A stretch of DNA of 64,000 bases. Source: Eubacteriaceae bacterium. GTDB lineage: Bacteria > Bacillota > Clostridia > Lachnospirales > Lachnospiraceae. Below are positions 35,126 to 43,847 of the stretch, piece after piece (the stretch's first letter is position 1; the number at the start of each line of letters is the position of its first letter). The notes under the pieces are model-generated. The model was not told where the DNA came from and searched no databases. It saw only the letters and a program-made list of their open reading frames with translations. Location of the stretch: assembly GCA_910574015.1 (NCBI GenBank), contig CAJSYQ010000002.1:199958-263957 (forward strand), in the 5' to 3' direction. The translations under genes and the position numbers were made by a program.

Positions 35126-35154
35126 TGGACTGGTTTTTCATTCTATGCTATGAT
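35126..35154 (+). promoter_or_regulatory. promoter of the ASKHA/RACo-like gene
   Basis: TGGACT (35126-35131), a 17-base spacer and TATGAT (35149-35154) with extended TGC. It lies downstream of an in-frame ATG at 35119, so the start at 35215 is preferred. Confidence 0.5.
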
Positions 35155-35214
35155 GAAAATTGTAACACAGATCAAAAACACGGTCAATGTCTATCAGAAA
35201 GGAAGAAAACACCG

Positions 35215-36639
35215 ATGCAGATCTCAATTCAGGCAGATCATACAAATACAAAGACCATCCTGACTCTTCTGGAGGAAATGGGATATTCCCTTCCCTGCAA
35301 CTGTCACGGCAGCCATCTCTGCGACGGCCGCACCTATCCCTTTGACTGCTCCCTTGTACCGGTAGAACCGGTTACGATAACCCTTCCTCCATCCGTCTCT
35401 GGAGTGATTACCGGAATTTCCCTGGAAGACATGGTTCCTGTCAACGGCACCGGGGACACTATACTCATAGATCTTGGCACCACCACCGTTGCCATGGCAC
35501 TGATGGACAGCACCTCCGGAGAACTGCGCCAGACCTGCGTATTTGCAAATCCGCAGAAGCAGTTTGGTTCGGATGTCATCTCACGAATCCATGCATCTCT
35601 CTGCAGCGAAAAGGATACCCTCACAAGCACGATACGGAAGGCCATCGCCGAACATGCCGCCCTTCTGTGCAAGAAAAACCGGCAGGAGCCGGATGAACCA
35701 GCCTATTGTTACATCGGCGGCAACACAGCCATGATCCATATTTTAATGGGCTATGACTGCACGCCGCTCTCCCGGAGTCCCTTTACCCCTCTGGAAACCG
35801 CTCCCCCGCCATTTCTGTATAAAAGCTGCAGGGTATGGATCCTGCCCTGGTTCTCTGCCTTTGTGGGGGGCGACGTCACAGCGGGAATGTACGCCTGCCA
35901 TATGGAGCCCGCCGCTTCTTACCGGAACTCCGATACGGTTCTGCTCATCGATCTGGGCACGAACGGAGAAATGCTGCTGCGGCATAACGGACAATTCTAC
36001 TCCGCGGCCACAGCGGCCGGTCCCGCCTTTGAGGGAAATGGTCTGTCCTGCGGATGCCCCGGAATCCCCGGCGCTATAAGCAAGGTCCGTCTCACACCTC
36101 TCCGTCCCCGGCTCACTACGATTGCAGACCGGCTTCCCGTGGGAATCTGTGGTTCTGGTGCGGTTTCTCTCTGCGCAGAGCTGCTTCACCGCGGCTGCAT
36201 CACACCAGACGGTGTCCTGACAGACCGTTTTCCCTCCCAGGGAATCCTGCTTGGCCATTCACCAGCTCAGGAACCATTATATTTTACGGCAGAGGATCTA
36301 AGGCAGATACAGCTCTCCATCGCCGCCATCGCTGCCGGGATCGATACCCTTGCCTGTGAGGCTGGAATCAGCCCCAGTGATATTACTAACGCTTATCTTG
36401 GCGGGGGCTTTGGCTTCTATCTTGATTTGGAATCCTGCCAGACACTGGGACTATTCTCCTCCATTCCCATCTCCCATATAGAACCAATGGGAAATACCTG
36501 CCTCCGTGGCCTGTTCCGCTGCGCCTGCTGCAGGGACGACAGCACCCGCCTAACCGTCCCCGCAGCACAAACTGTGGATCTGGCAGAGAATCCTTTTTTT
36601 CGTCAGCAGTTTATCTCTCACATGACATATTCCGGCTGA
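35215..36639 (+). CDS. ASKHA-domain protein (RACo-like, DUF4445) with a degenerate ferredoxin-like N-terminus
   Basis: 474 residues. The ASKHA ATPase motifs are TILIDLGTTTVAMALMD, LLIDLGTNGEMLL, GICGSGAVSLCAEL and AYLGGGFGFYLD. Relatives reactivate corrinoid proteins by ATP-driven electron transfer and normally carry an N-terminal [2Fe-2S] domain. Here only PCNCHGSHLCDG and a later cysteine (YPFDC) remain, so cluster binding is doubtful or altered. No corrinoid methyltransferase lies nearby. GAAAGGAAG precedes the ATG. The 3' end overlaps the convergent FHA gene by 22 bases. Confidence 0.85.
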   Translation: MQISIQADHTNTKTILTLLEEMGYSLPCNCHGSHLCDGRTYPFDCSLVPVEPVTITLPPSVSGVITGISLEDMVPVNGTGDTILIDLGTTTVAMALMDSTSGELRQTCVFANPQKQFGSDVISRIHASLCSEKDTLTSTIRKAIAEHAALLCKKNRQEPDEPAYCYIGGNTAMIHILMGYDCTPLSRSPFTPLETAPPPFLYKSCRVWILPWFSAFVGGDVTAGMYACHMEPAASYRNSDTVLLIDLGTNGEMLLRHNGQFYSAATAAGPAFEGNGLSCGCPGIPGAISKVRLTPLRPRLTTIADRLPVGICGSGAVSLCAELLHRGCITPDGVLTDRFPSQGILLGHSPAQEPLYFTAEDLRQIQLSIAAIAAGIDTLACEAGISPSDITNAYLGGGFGFYLDLESCQTLGLFSSIPISHIEPMGNTCLRGLFRCACCRDDSTRLTVPAAQTVDLAENPFFRQQFISHMTYSG

Positions 36640-37793
36640 GTAATCTCCACCACATACTCATGCCCGCCGATGCGGAGCAGGTCGCCGTCCTCCAGCGGGG
36701 TTTTGTGCCACGCAGAAAGCCTTCTTTCGTTATGATAGACTGCCTGTCCGGATTCCTCGTCCATGACCATTACCACTCCCGCCTCCTGCAGTATATTGAC
36801 AGCAGAATGACCGGCCCGGTCCGCCATCCTTATCCGATAAGGAAAATACGGGATTGGGAGCACTTCTTCATCCCCGGTCTGCGGGATCAGACATACCCGC
36901 TTCCGTTCTCTTTCTTCCTCCCGATAGCAGATCGGCACCCCTTTCTCTTTGCCATCATGCTCCGGCAGGGTTTTCCATACACCGTACCCCGAAACACCGA
37001 GAAAAAACAATGCCGTTCCCGCCGCTTTCACCCAATCTGTTCCCCCGGATACGGGCAGGCGAAACATTCCCATCCGCCACAGTATTATCGGCAGTATCAT
37101 TCCCGCCGCCAGAATCATTCCTGGAAGAAAGCGGCCGCGGATAAACCACAGCCATGGGAGTTTTCGTCGCTGCGGAGTCAGAACAGAGACAGTGCCCGTC
37201 CCTGGGGCTGCCGGGACAGCTTCCGGTATTTCACGGTTTTCTGCTGGAATATTGGCAGACATCTCTTCCGTAATATATTCCCTGAGCATACTTCTGGTGC
37301 AGTCTGCCCCCCTGGTGAGTTTGTGCATTCCATAGATAAAAAATACCAGCTCTCTATCCTCCTGGTTCATTTTTTCCATAATCGCCTCCAGCAGATATCC
37401 CACTGCCTGCGCCGTTCCCTGTTTATGATCTTCATGATAGATCCCCTCCCACCTTTCCCTGCCAGGATCGAGATACAAGAATTCCTCCTGGATCACAACG
37501 CTCCGGCTGTCCAGTAAATATTCCTCCATGCTGTCTGCCATATCGAATATCTGCCGAAACATCTGCTGTATCTCTGTCCTGGAAAAGTTTTCCCGGTCCA
37601 GAAACTTTTTGAGGGAGAGCCTTCCTGATATATTAAATACATATTCCTTCTCTCCGTTGATCCGGCGGAGCTCCATTGGCAGAAAACCGGGAATCTCCTG
37701 ATATAAGAACATTCTGTCGCTGATCACCTCCCGCTCCGCTCCTCTGACTTTTAGATAGTTTCCCGTTCCATCCTGAATCACCTCACACTGCAT
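36618..37793 (-). CDS. DUF6382-type N-terminal domain, membrane helices and C-terminal FHA domain
   Basis: 391 residues. The N-terminal ~170 resemble the DUF6382 domain found with Tad loci. Two membrane helices lie near residues 215-265 (FLPGMILAAGMILPIIL and TALFFLGVSGYGVW). The last ~90 residues form an FHA phosphothreonine-binding domain (RIGGHEYVVEI at the end). I chose the ATG at 37793 because GGTGAGG lies eight bases upstream; the ATG at 37799 is also possible. It is the last gene of the Tad operon and may link pilus assembly to Ser/Thr phosphorylation. Confidence 0.75.
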   Translation of the reverse strand: MQCEVIQDGTGNYLKVRGAEREVISDRMFLYQEIPGFLPMELRRINGEKEYVFNISGRLSLKKFLDRENFSRTEIQQMFRQIFDMADSMEEYLLDSRSVVIQEEFLYLDPGRERWEGIYHEDHKQGTAQAVGYLLEAIMEKMNQEDRELVFFIYGMHKLTRGADCTRSMLREYITEEMSANIPAENREIPEAVPAAPGTGTVSVLTPQRRKLPWLWFIRGRFLPGMILAAGMILPIILWRMGMFRLPVSGGTDWVKAAGTALFFLGVSGYGVWKTLPEHDGKEKGVPICYREEERERKRVCLIPQTGDEEVLPIPYFPYRIRMADRAGHSAVNILQEAGVVMVMDEESGQAVYHNERRLSAWHKTPLEDGDLLRIGGHEYVVEITQPEYVM

Positions 37794-37809
37794 CCACATT
37801 ACCTCACCT

Positions 37810-38238
37810 TCATCCAGACCGAAAAACTTCCCGGTCCCACTTTTTTTTCGCTGGAACAATATGTTCTCTCACCGTCTCGTATACCAGCTCGACCTCTCCC
37901 TTCATCAGAACCTTTTTCATTAACCTTCCGGATATCGGCAGAACATACCGGATCTGTATCTTCCTGCCTCCCGGCACGGAGCGGGCCTCCATCCTCTGGA
38001 TCCGGGTCAGAAACAGTTTCTTATCCAGTTCTTTTCTAATCTTTCTGCACCAGCTGGCAGATTCCGTCGGATCTGCCGCCGACAGCCATGACGCTGCCTC
38101 CCCATTCGTGACAGATTCCAGTACCACCATATCATGTACATACAGGCCGCAATAGCAGATTGCTGTCAGTACCCAGATAGAGATACTCATAACAAAGACA
38201 GCTTCGACAGTATAAACCCCTTTTCTCGTCATAGGCAT
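37810..38238 (-). CDS. TadE-like pseudopilin
   Basis: About 142 residues. A short basic leader (TRKG) is followed by VYTVEAVFVMSISIWVL, the TadE-type helix with glutamate five residues after the glycine, as required for prepilin-peptidase processing. The rest is a soluble domain. The start overlaps the prepilin peptidase stop; ATG 38238 (GGA eight bases upstream) and 38232 are both possible. A much longer upstream frame (to 38505) is only the shadow of the peptidase gene. It probably forms part of the Tad pilus tip or base. Confidence 0.75.
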   Translation of the reverse strand: MPMTRKGVYTVEAVFVMSISIWVLTAICYCGLYVHDMVVLESVTNGEAASWLSAADPTESASWCRKIRKELDKKLFLTRIQRMEARSVPGGRKIQIRYVLPISGRLMKKVLMKGEVELVYETVREHIVPAKKKWDREVFRSG

Positions 38239-38648
38239 AATAGAATTCCATAAGCCGCAGCCGTAAATGGGATAAAGGGCATCCGATATCTTCTCCCCAC
38301 CCGGCAGAAAACCATCAGAGCTATGCCCGCCGCCGCTGCGAAAAACAGGCTGAGCATCAGTACTTCCAAACTCGCCATAAAGCCTAATGAAACCCCCACC
38401 ACTGCAAAGACAAGGGCGTCTCCCTCTCCCACCGCGCCACGGCTCAGCCTGCTGACACCCCACAACAGCAGACCGGTGCAAATGCCTGGAAGCCATTCCA
38501 TCCATGTATTTCTCCGTAATAACTGCAGTAAAACTACTACCGCCGCGCAGGCGATTCCGGGGATGACGGGAATCTCTCTTTTCCTCAGATCAAACCATGC
38601 CATAGAGGCAGTATAACTCCCGCAGATCATCCATATTACCTTCTCCAT
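38229..38648 (-). CDS. prepilin peptidase (TadV/CpaA type), first of two
   Basis: 139 residues, mostly membrane. The two aspartates of the A24 family lie in MAWFDLRKREIPVIPG and GEGDALVFAVVG. It removes the leader from Flp pilin and TadE-type pseudopilins at the inner membrane. The ATG at 38648 has GAGGTGGAA upstream. A second A24 peptidase is encoded at the head of the operon (46106-46618). Confidence 0.88.
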   Translation of the reverse strand: MEKVIWMICGSYTASMAWFDLRKREIPVIPGIACAAVVVLLQLLRRNTWMEWLPGICTGLLLWGVSRLSRGAVGEGDALVFAVVGVSLGFMASLEVLMLSLFFAAAAGIALMVFCRVGRRYRMPFIPFTAAAYGILLCL

Positions 38649-38668
38649 CTCTTCCACCTCTTTCTCTC

Positions 38669-39448
38669 TCAGCCGCCGCACTTACTGCAGGGCGTCCGTT
38701 TCCCTGTTTTGGACAGGGCCACTTTTTTTATGTTTCTTTTTATGCCGCTGCAGGAACGGATCACGTGATACCGGTCTCCAAAATTTGTGATCCAGACCTG
38801 GTCCCCTCCCGCCGGCACGATATTTTTCACACACCGCTCGCAGGGCCTGTATTTTCCCCCGCTCTCATTCCTGAGACTGGCTGTATCGCCATATTTCATC
38901 TGGGAAACACTCAGCCTCAGATATGTACAATCCCTCTCCCGGTGATACACTCTCCCCGTCTCCGTTATATATACTATGGTATCCTCTTCTTCCACCCCCC
39001 TCCTCCGTTCCACACCAGTAAATGCTCTTGTATGTACTCTCTGCCGGAACCGGCAGAATCCGGCAGGGATCAGACGAAAAGGAATTTTCACCTGATACAC
39101 AGCAACCAGATCAATTTCATCGTTCTGCTGAAACAGGGAGGATTCCAGAAGGGACACAGCCAGTCCCTTCACTCCCAGGCAGGCATTGATCTTCGTCTGG
39201 TAATATACCGGGGTTTTCAGCAGTGCGTTTCCTTCTGCCCCGTATTCTGCCGAAGCCTCTCTCGCCACTCTTGTGAGCGCCCACTGTACCTCGTCCTGGC
39301 ATCTGGCAAGAAGTCCCAGATAGGCCGTCAGAAGCATGGCAAACAGAAACACCGGCAGCACCAGCGCCGCTTCTACTGTCATAGATCCTCTCAGAGCGGG
39401 AAAGGGTATCCTACTCCCATGGTTTTGCACATTTGTGATAATGCACAC
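38669..39448 (-). CDS. TadE-like pseudopilin with two C-terminal cysteine/histidine repeats
   Basis: 259 residues. A leader ending LRGS precedes MTVEAALVLPVFLFAMLL, the TadE helix. After residue ~150 two similar segments follow. Each has the order V-x-I-T-x-x-G-x-x-Y-H-x4-C, then P-C-x-x-C (VYITETGRVYHRERDC with PCERC; VWITNFGDRYHVIRSC with PCSKC). This suggests two small metal-binding modules on the outside of the cell. The ATG at 39448 has no ribosome site nearby. The start region lies between arms of a 21-bp inverted repeat, so the start is uncertain; ATG 39382 (GAGAGG upstream) would remove the leader. Confidence 0.75.
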   Translation of the reverse strand: MCIITNVQNHGSRIPFPALRGSMTVEAALVLPVFLFAMLLTAYLGLLARCQDEVQWALTRVAREASAEYGAEGNALLKTPVYYQTKINACLGVKGLAVSLLESSLFQQNDEIDLVAVYQVKIPFRLIPAGFCRFRQRVHTRAFTGVERRRGVEEEDTIVYITETGRVYHRERDCTYLRLSVSQMKYGDTASLRNESGGKYRPCERCVKNIVPAGGDQVWITNFGDRYHVIRSCSGIKRNIKKVALSKTGKRTPCSKCGG

Positions 39449-39523
39449 ATTATTATTTTTTGTATTGATAGATTGATCCCCTTTTCTTTATTTTTTTATA
39501 GAATACCCTTTCCTGCTCTGAGA
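39389..39523. repeat. 21-bp inverted repeat around the TadE gene start
   Basis: Arms 39389-39409 (TCTCAGAGCGGGAAAGGGTA plus T) and 39503-39523 are complementary at 20 of 21 positions. They enclose 93 AT-rich bases. The left arm codes for the pseudopilin leader (RIPFPALR); the right arm lies eight bases after the upstream stop. The loop is too long for a terminator. Inversion would remove any start codon in frame with the pseudopilin. Confidence 0.7.
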
Positions 39524-39530
39524 ATCTGCC

Positions 39531-41558
39531 TTAAAGATAACCTTTGGTAATCTCACAGGAATAAGAGTAATCCTGTATATCCCGCCCCAGCATACCCCTT
39601 ATGGCCGGCAGCCGGAAAAACCGGGTAGGAAATGTCACGACTGCTGACACAGTAAGAGAAAACACACAGCTGCCAAGCTGAAACTCCTTATATCCGTTGC
39701 GCTCCATATCCCATTGGATCAGATCCATGATCCGGTACAGACGTGTGCTCTGCCGGGTCACAGCCATAAAAAGAAACAGATACTCCCTATATCCGAAAGA
39801 GTTTTTCCTCGCCGGACCAAATTTTTCCGCGCGTTTCGTAACCACCTTTCCCGATAAACCAAAGATTTCAGGAAAGCTTGTAAGAATCTGCGACGGCGAT
39901 TTTAATACCGGCACGTGCCGTCCCTGAAGCAGCCCTGCGATATCCACCAGGCTTTCTACAAATGACCAGACAAGAAGAATCAGTGTCTGCGTCAGACGGA
40001 TCAGTGGTTCCAGTCCGGTAAAGCCCACAACCGCTGCGGCTGCGGCATATGCTTCTGCTTTTTTGGCCGTATCCCTGTATACGGCGCTAAAGTTCACTGG
40101 AATACGGATCAGAAGAATACGGTTTAACACCGAGTGAAGATTTTCCCGGTCTGATCCTTTCCCCGAAACAATGTACTCCCACTGGTATTTCAGGGTTCTC
40201 TTCCAGCCGGAGGTCTTCTGCATATAATTGGAAAAACGGTCCTGAATATAAGAATCCAGGCAAAATTCATCCATACCATACTCCCCGAGATCCCCCAGTA
40301 CGCCTGCCAGCGACACCTCTTTCTCTCCCGCCAGCGCTGTCACCCGTTTTCCATAATCCTCCTTCTGTTCTTCCTGATTTCCATATAAGCGGGCAAAATG
40401 ATCTGCCTCTGCCGCCTCCGCCCCGGATATCTTTTCCGGATTCTGACAGGTAAGTTTTAAGATTCCATCCCCCCATACCCCTGACATGGCATCTATGGGA
40501 TTCGGTGCGCCGCCCTTTTCCTCCACTCCCGTGTAATCAAAGCAGATGGTCTCCGTGTCATAATCCTGCCACAGTCTCTGCAGCCGCTGCTCCTCTCCGT
40601 CCTGTCTGTCCTCCCGAAGGATCCTGCATGTCTCCGCCAGGATTTCCTTGTTTGTCTCCAGAACGGACATCTGCTGGATCAATGCCTCCATCTTCCTGTC
40701 GTGACGGGCAAATTCCGTTTCCCCCGACCCATATTTCCGATATCCCTTTCTCAGACTCTCGGCCTCCCGTACTGCCTTTTCAGTCAGATCGCAGACTTTC
40801 TCCACTCTCCTTCGGAACTCTTGTCTGTTCATGTTCGAAAAATTCCGGGGAGTGTCATCAATATGCATCTTCATTTTCTTCCAGACCACTTCTGTCCCTA
40901 TGCCAAAATTCTGACTTTTTATTTCCCCTGCCGCAAACATCTTAATGAATTCCTTCTCACAGTGAACCCTTCCTTTAGATACTGTAATGCCGTCAATCCA
41001 TTTCATTAATTTCAACAGCTGAGCATCCAATTCTGCTGCCTCCCGCTGCCTGTCCACAGTTTCTTCGATTTCCTCTGCCGCCTCCTGGGAGCGGAGGAGA
41101 TCAGAGGTTTTTTTCTGCCATTTCTCCAGTTGTTTCTTTGTGAGTCTCCGCAGCATATACTGACCAATCTCCTCCTGCAGCGCCGCAGCGCCATGATCCC
41201 CCAGGCAGGTTTTGTCTTTCACCCGGATCTGACGGATGCCGCCGGCCAGAAAATCCATTGACTGGCCCTCCGCTGCCTCCATTGTATCCGCCGCATAATC
41301 CGCTATCACCTTCTCATAAGGCGTCCCGCCGTCTTCCAGAAAAAATAATCCATAGTTGTCATACAACGGGCGGCTGTACTCTGTCAGCAGCGTTTCCATG
41401 GCAGTCCGTACAGTCCTTGCCGTATGACCGGCACATGCTGTATACCGGGCAGTCTCCACCAGTGTCCCCAGCAGGGCGAGAATCAGAATTCCTGATATAG
41501 AAAGAAACACGGTGATGCTGCCCTCCTCCCTAGCCAATAATATTCTTGGAGTCTGCAT
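39531..41558 (-). CDS. DUF5702 (TadG-like) pilus-locus protein
   Basis: 675 residues. EEGSITVFLSISGILILALLGTLVETAR is split here into a leader-like start (REEGSITVFLSISGILILA) and the membrane helix that follows. A long, helix-rich extracytoplasmic domain follows, and hydrophobic stretches recur near residue 510 (LIRLTQTLILLVWSFVESL) and close to the C-terminus. DUF5702 proteins accompany Tad loci in Lachnospiraceae and may play the TadG role. The ATG at 41558 overlaps the Flp pilin gene by 29 bases; no better start with a ribosome site is evident. Confidence 0.8.
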   Translation of the reverse strand: MQTPRILLAREEGSITVFLSISGILILALLGTLVETARYTACAGHTARTVRTAMETLLTEYSRPLYDNYGLFFLEDGGTPYEKVIADYAADTMEAAEGQSMDFLAGGIRQIRVKDKTCLGDHGAAALQEEIGQYMLRRLTKKQLEKWQKKTSDLLRSQEAAEEIEETVDRQREAAELDAQLLKLMKWIDGITVSKGRVHCEKEFIKMFAAGEIKSQNFGIGTEVVWKKMKMHIDDTPRNFSNMNRQEFRRRVEKVCDLTEKAVREAESLRKGYRKYGSGETEFARHDRKMEALIQQMSVLETNKEILAETCRILREDRQDGEEQRLQRLWQDYDTETICFDYTGVEEKGGAPNPIDAMSGVWGDGILKLTCQNPEKISGAEAAEADHFARLYGNQEEQKEDYGKRVTALAGEKEVSLAGVLGDLGEYGMDEFCLDSYIQDRFSNYMQKTSGWKRTLKYQWEYIVSGKGSDRENLHSVLNRILLIRIPVNFSAVYRDTAKKAEAYAAAAAVVGFTGLEPLIRLTQTLILLVWSFVESLVDIAGLLQGRHVPVLKSPSQILTSFPEIFGLSGKVVTKRAEKFGPARKNSFGYREYLFLFMAVTRQSTRLYRIMDLIQWDMERNGYKEFQLGSCVFSLTVSAVVTFPTRFFRLPAIRGMLGRDIQDYSYSCEITKGYL

Positions 41559-41703
41559 TAAAGCTTTTAAAAGCGTTAGTCACTACAGACGTGATCTTTG
41601 TCTTAAATAACAGTACCAGAGCCACCAGCACAACTAGGATCAATATGATCTCCACGACCCCGATAGCATCCTCTTCCCGTATAAACATTTTTATCTCTTC
41701 CAT
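41530..41703 (-). CDS. Flp-type major pilin (Flp1-like)
   Basis: 57 residues. EEDAIGVVEIILILVVLVAL is the processing site and helix: cleavage after the glycine leaves a mature pilin with glutamate at position 4. The small size fits Flp pilins. The ATG at 41703 has AAGGGG about ten bases upstream; a TTG nine bases earlier is not needed. It is the structural subunit of the Tad fibre and lies between tadC and the DUF5702 gene. Confidence 0.85.
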   Translation of the reverse strand: MEEIKMFIREEDAIGVVEIILILVVLVALVLLFKTKITSVVTNAFKSFNADSKNIIG

Positions 41704-41720
41704 ATACTCCAATCCCCTTT

Positions 41721-43076
41721 CTACATTGTCATAAATGCGGGAACCAGTATGATCCCCATGACAAGCCCCAGTATTATAATCATAGGAAATAACAGCTTTG
41801 TCCCTGCTGTCTCTCCCAACTGGAGCACCCGCTCTCTGCGCTGCTCCATTGCCTCCAGCGCCTCCTGTTCCAACAAATCAAGAATTCCCTCTGCCCCTTT
41901 TTTCAGATTCTGGGTGATCACAGAAGAAAAACGAAGATATGGCATCATTCGGCATTTTCTGCCAAAATTCTCCACCGCCTGTCCTTCCGATACCCCGTCT
42001 CTCATTTCCTGCGTCATGATGCAGAGCTCCTCGTATGCATAATGAACCTCGCCTCCCTCCTGTCTGGCTCTCTCATATTCGAAGGCAAGTCTCTCCACAC
42101 TCCTGCGAAACGTCATGCCTGCCCCCAGCAGGAGCATTACCTTATTCACAATCCCCGGATAATCCAGATACATCTGCTCTTCCCGTCCCTCCGCCGCTTT
42201 CTTCTGCCGTTCCCTCCAGAACACCGGAAGAAGAAAGAGAAAGACAAGAATCAGGTATACCGGCATATAATTTTTCTTCCCAGCCTCCATTTGATAAGTC
42301 AGCCGGATATCTCCCACAGATGCCGGCAGTTCTACTACCTCCTCCGATGCGCTGTCCTTCAGAGTCTGCCTTAAAACCTCTTTCACATTTCGGATCTGCT
42401 GTGTTTCCGGGTCTAATTCCGGTCTCATGAGATGTGCCTTAAAGTACAGTGTCTTTTTCCAATTTCTCCAGGATGCCTTAAGCATTATTTCTGTCTCCAC
42501 CCCCTCCGGTGGAATCTTCGCCTCCGCCAGTGTACCATCATCCCGGATGAACTTCTCATCCCAGAACCATTCCGTCTCTATGCCTGTCTCCGGCATGCCG
42601 CTGAAAAATCTCAAGGGTTCTGTCACCTGATCCAGGGATCCATTCCCTCCAGGTAGATTCTGTTCCGCATACTCCCGCAGCTGTCGTTCCAGTTCATCCT
42701 TCTCCTCTGCCGTGAAATCCCTTTCCTTCAGATTGAGCCGTACCTTCCTTTTCCATTCCCCGCTTTCACCGACACCGGTAACATCAATCTCCACAGGGAT
42801 ATCCCCGTTCTGCCTGGACAAATATCTCCCTTCCCGCAGCACTCCTTGTTCCGGCTCAGACAAAAAACAGCACAGCCACACAGCCGCTGCCGCCGCCGTA
42901 AGAAACAGAAATAGAACAAGCCTGCCGCCCCACAGTCTTCTTAGGGCATCCTCGCGCTTTTCCCTGGGGTACATCATCCTCACATATTCACACGCACTCT
43001 TTTCTCTAAAAAGCCAGCGCCCGGCATGAACCCATTCCGTCAATCGCCCGCCCAGTCTCTGTAACCCATCAGACAC
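41721..43076 (-). CDS. tadC: TadC-like pilus inner-membrane protein (T2SF domain)
   Basis: 451 residues with a GTG start (GGGGGGAG upstream). Membrane helices lie near residues 52-72, 280-297 and at the C-terminus (LLFPMIIILGLVMGIILVPAF). The T2SF domain occupies residues ~310-420. A ~200-residue insert between the first two helices (about residues 80-270) is predicted extracytoplasmic and is larger than in standard TadC. It forms the inner-membrane platform with TadB. Confidence 0.85.
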   Translation of the reverse strand: MSDGLQRLGGRLTEWVHAGRWLFREKSACEYVRMMYPREKREDALRRLWGGRLVLFLFLTAAAAAVWLCCFLSEPEQGVLREGRYLSRQNGDIPVEIDVTGVGESGEWKRKVRLNLKERDFTAEEKDELERQLREYAEQNLPGGNGSLDQVTEPLRFFSGMPETGIETEWFWDEKFIRDDGTLAEAKIPPEGVETEIMLKASWRNWKKTLYFKAHLMRPELDPETQQIRNVKEVLRQTLKDSASEEVVELPASVGDIRLTYQMEAGKKNYMPVYLILVFLFLLPVFWRERQKKAAEGREEQMYLDYPGIVNKVMLLLGAGMTFRRSVERLAFEYERARQEGGEVHYAYEELCIMTQEMRDGVSEGQAVENFGRKCRMMPYLRFSSVITQNLKKGAEGILDLLEQEALEAMEQRRERVLQLGETAGTKLLFPMIIILGLVMGIILVPAFMTM

Positions 43077-43097
43077 ATTTCTCTCCCCCCTCCTGAT

Positions 43098-43847
43098 CTA
43101 TCCCTGGCCGATCCCTCTGAGGATTGCCCGGCTCCACATAACGGCTGCTGCATAAACCAGCAGCACAGCCGTCATAAACATCCTGCCCGTTAGTCCGCAG
43201 TAAAGCGGTGCGAGAAAATCCGGCGAGAAGATCTGCAGATACAGAAGAATCAGCAGGGGAACTGCCATCATGCAGCCAGCCTCCATTTTCTTACCCGCCA
43301 CCGCCGTCTGTATCTCCCTCTCAATCTCCACCTTCCCGGAAATATTGCCTGCCGTCCGTTTCATCACCCTCACCAGATTTCCTCCGCTCCTTCTTGCGGT
43401 GGAGTAGATCTGGGCAAAGGTAATGATATCCTCCAGACCGCTGCGCCTTCCCAGATCAAGAAATAGTCCATCCAGCGGTTTATGGAGGGTGAGCTGCTGA
43501 CGGATCCCCCGAAGCTCCCTCAGCATCGCTGTCTCTTTTCCATACATCAGCTGCAAATCCCTGTATGCCTCCGTCACAGCATTTTCCATGGAATAACCGG
43601 CTGTCAGCGCCGACACAAAGCTATCCATGGCATCCTTGAATTCCAGCATCAGCTTCCATCTCTGCCCTGCCGCCAGCTGCTTTTTCTGATACATCATATA
43701 CAGAATGGCACCGGCGCCAGAGGCCGGAATGCAGAACAAGACATTCTGGTAAAAAAGATACAGAATGACAAAACTGCCCGCCGCGCCGCAAAGGCCATAC
43801 CGGAGCCGTTCCTGCAGCGTAAATACATACTTCTTATAATCTTTCAC
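43098..43847 (-). CDS. tadB: TadB-like pilus inner-membrane protein (T2SF domain)
   Basis: About 249 residues. Two N-terminal helices (GLCGAAGSFVILYLFYQNVLF and the adjacent segment) precede the T2SF domain, with SALTAGYSMENAVTEAYRDL and SGGNLVRVMKRT as signatures, then two C-terminal helices. I chose GTG 43847, which has GGGGGTG upstream and overlaps the tadA stop by four bases (GTGA). A GTG at 43871 has its ribosome site too close. Confidence 0.85.
   Translation of the reverse strand: MKDYKKYVFTLQERLRYGLCGAAGSFVILYLFYQNVLFCIPASGAGAILYMMYQKKQLAAGQRWKLMLEFKDAMDSFVSALTAGYSMENAVTEAYRDLQLMYGKETAMLRELRGIRQQLTLHKPLDGLFLDLGRRSGLEDIITFAQIYSTARRSGGNLVRVMKRTAGNISGKVEIEREIQTAVAGKKMEAGCMMAVPLLILLYLQIFSPDFLAPLYCGLTGRMFMTAVLLVYAAAVMWSRAILRGIGQG

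Noticed and set aside
37810-38505. A longer version of the TadE-like gene starting at 38505
   Set aside because: The added ~90 residues are a shadow of the overlapping prepilin peptidase gene; the real leader (TRKG before VYTVEA) lies near 38232-38238.
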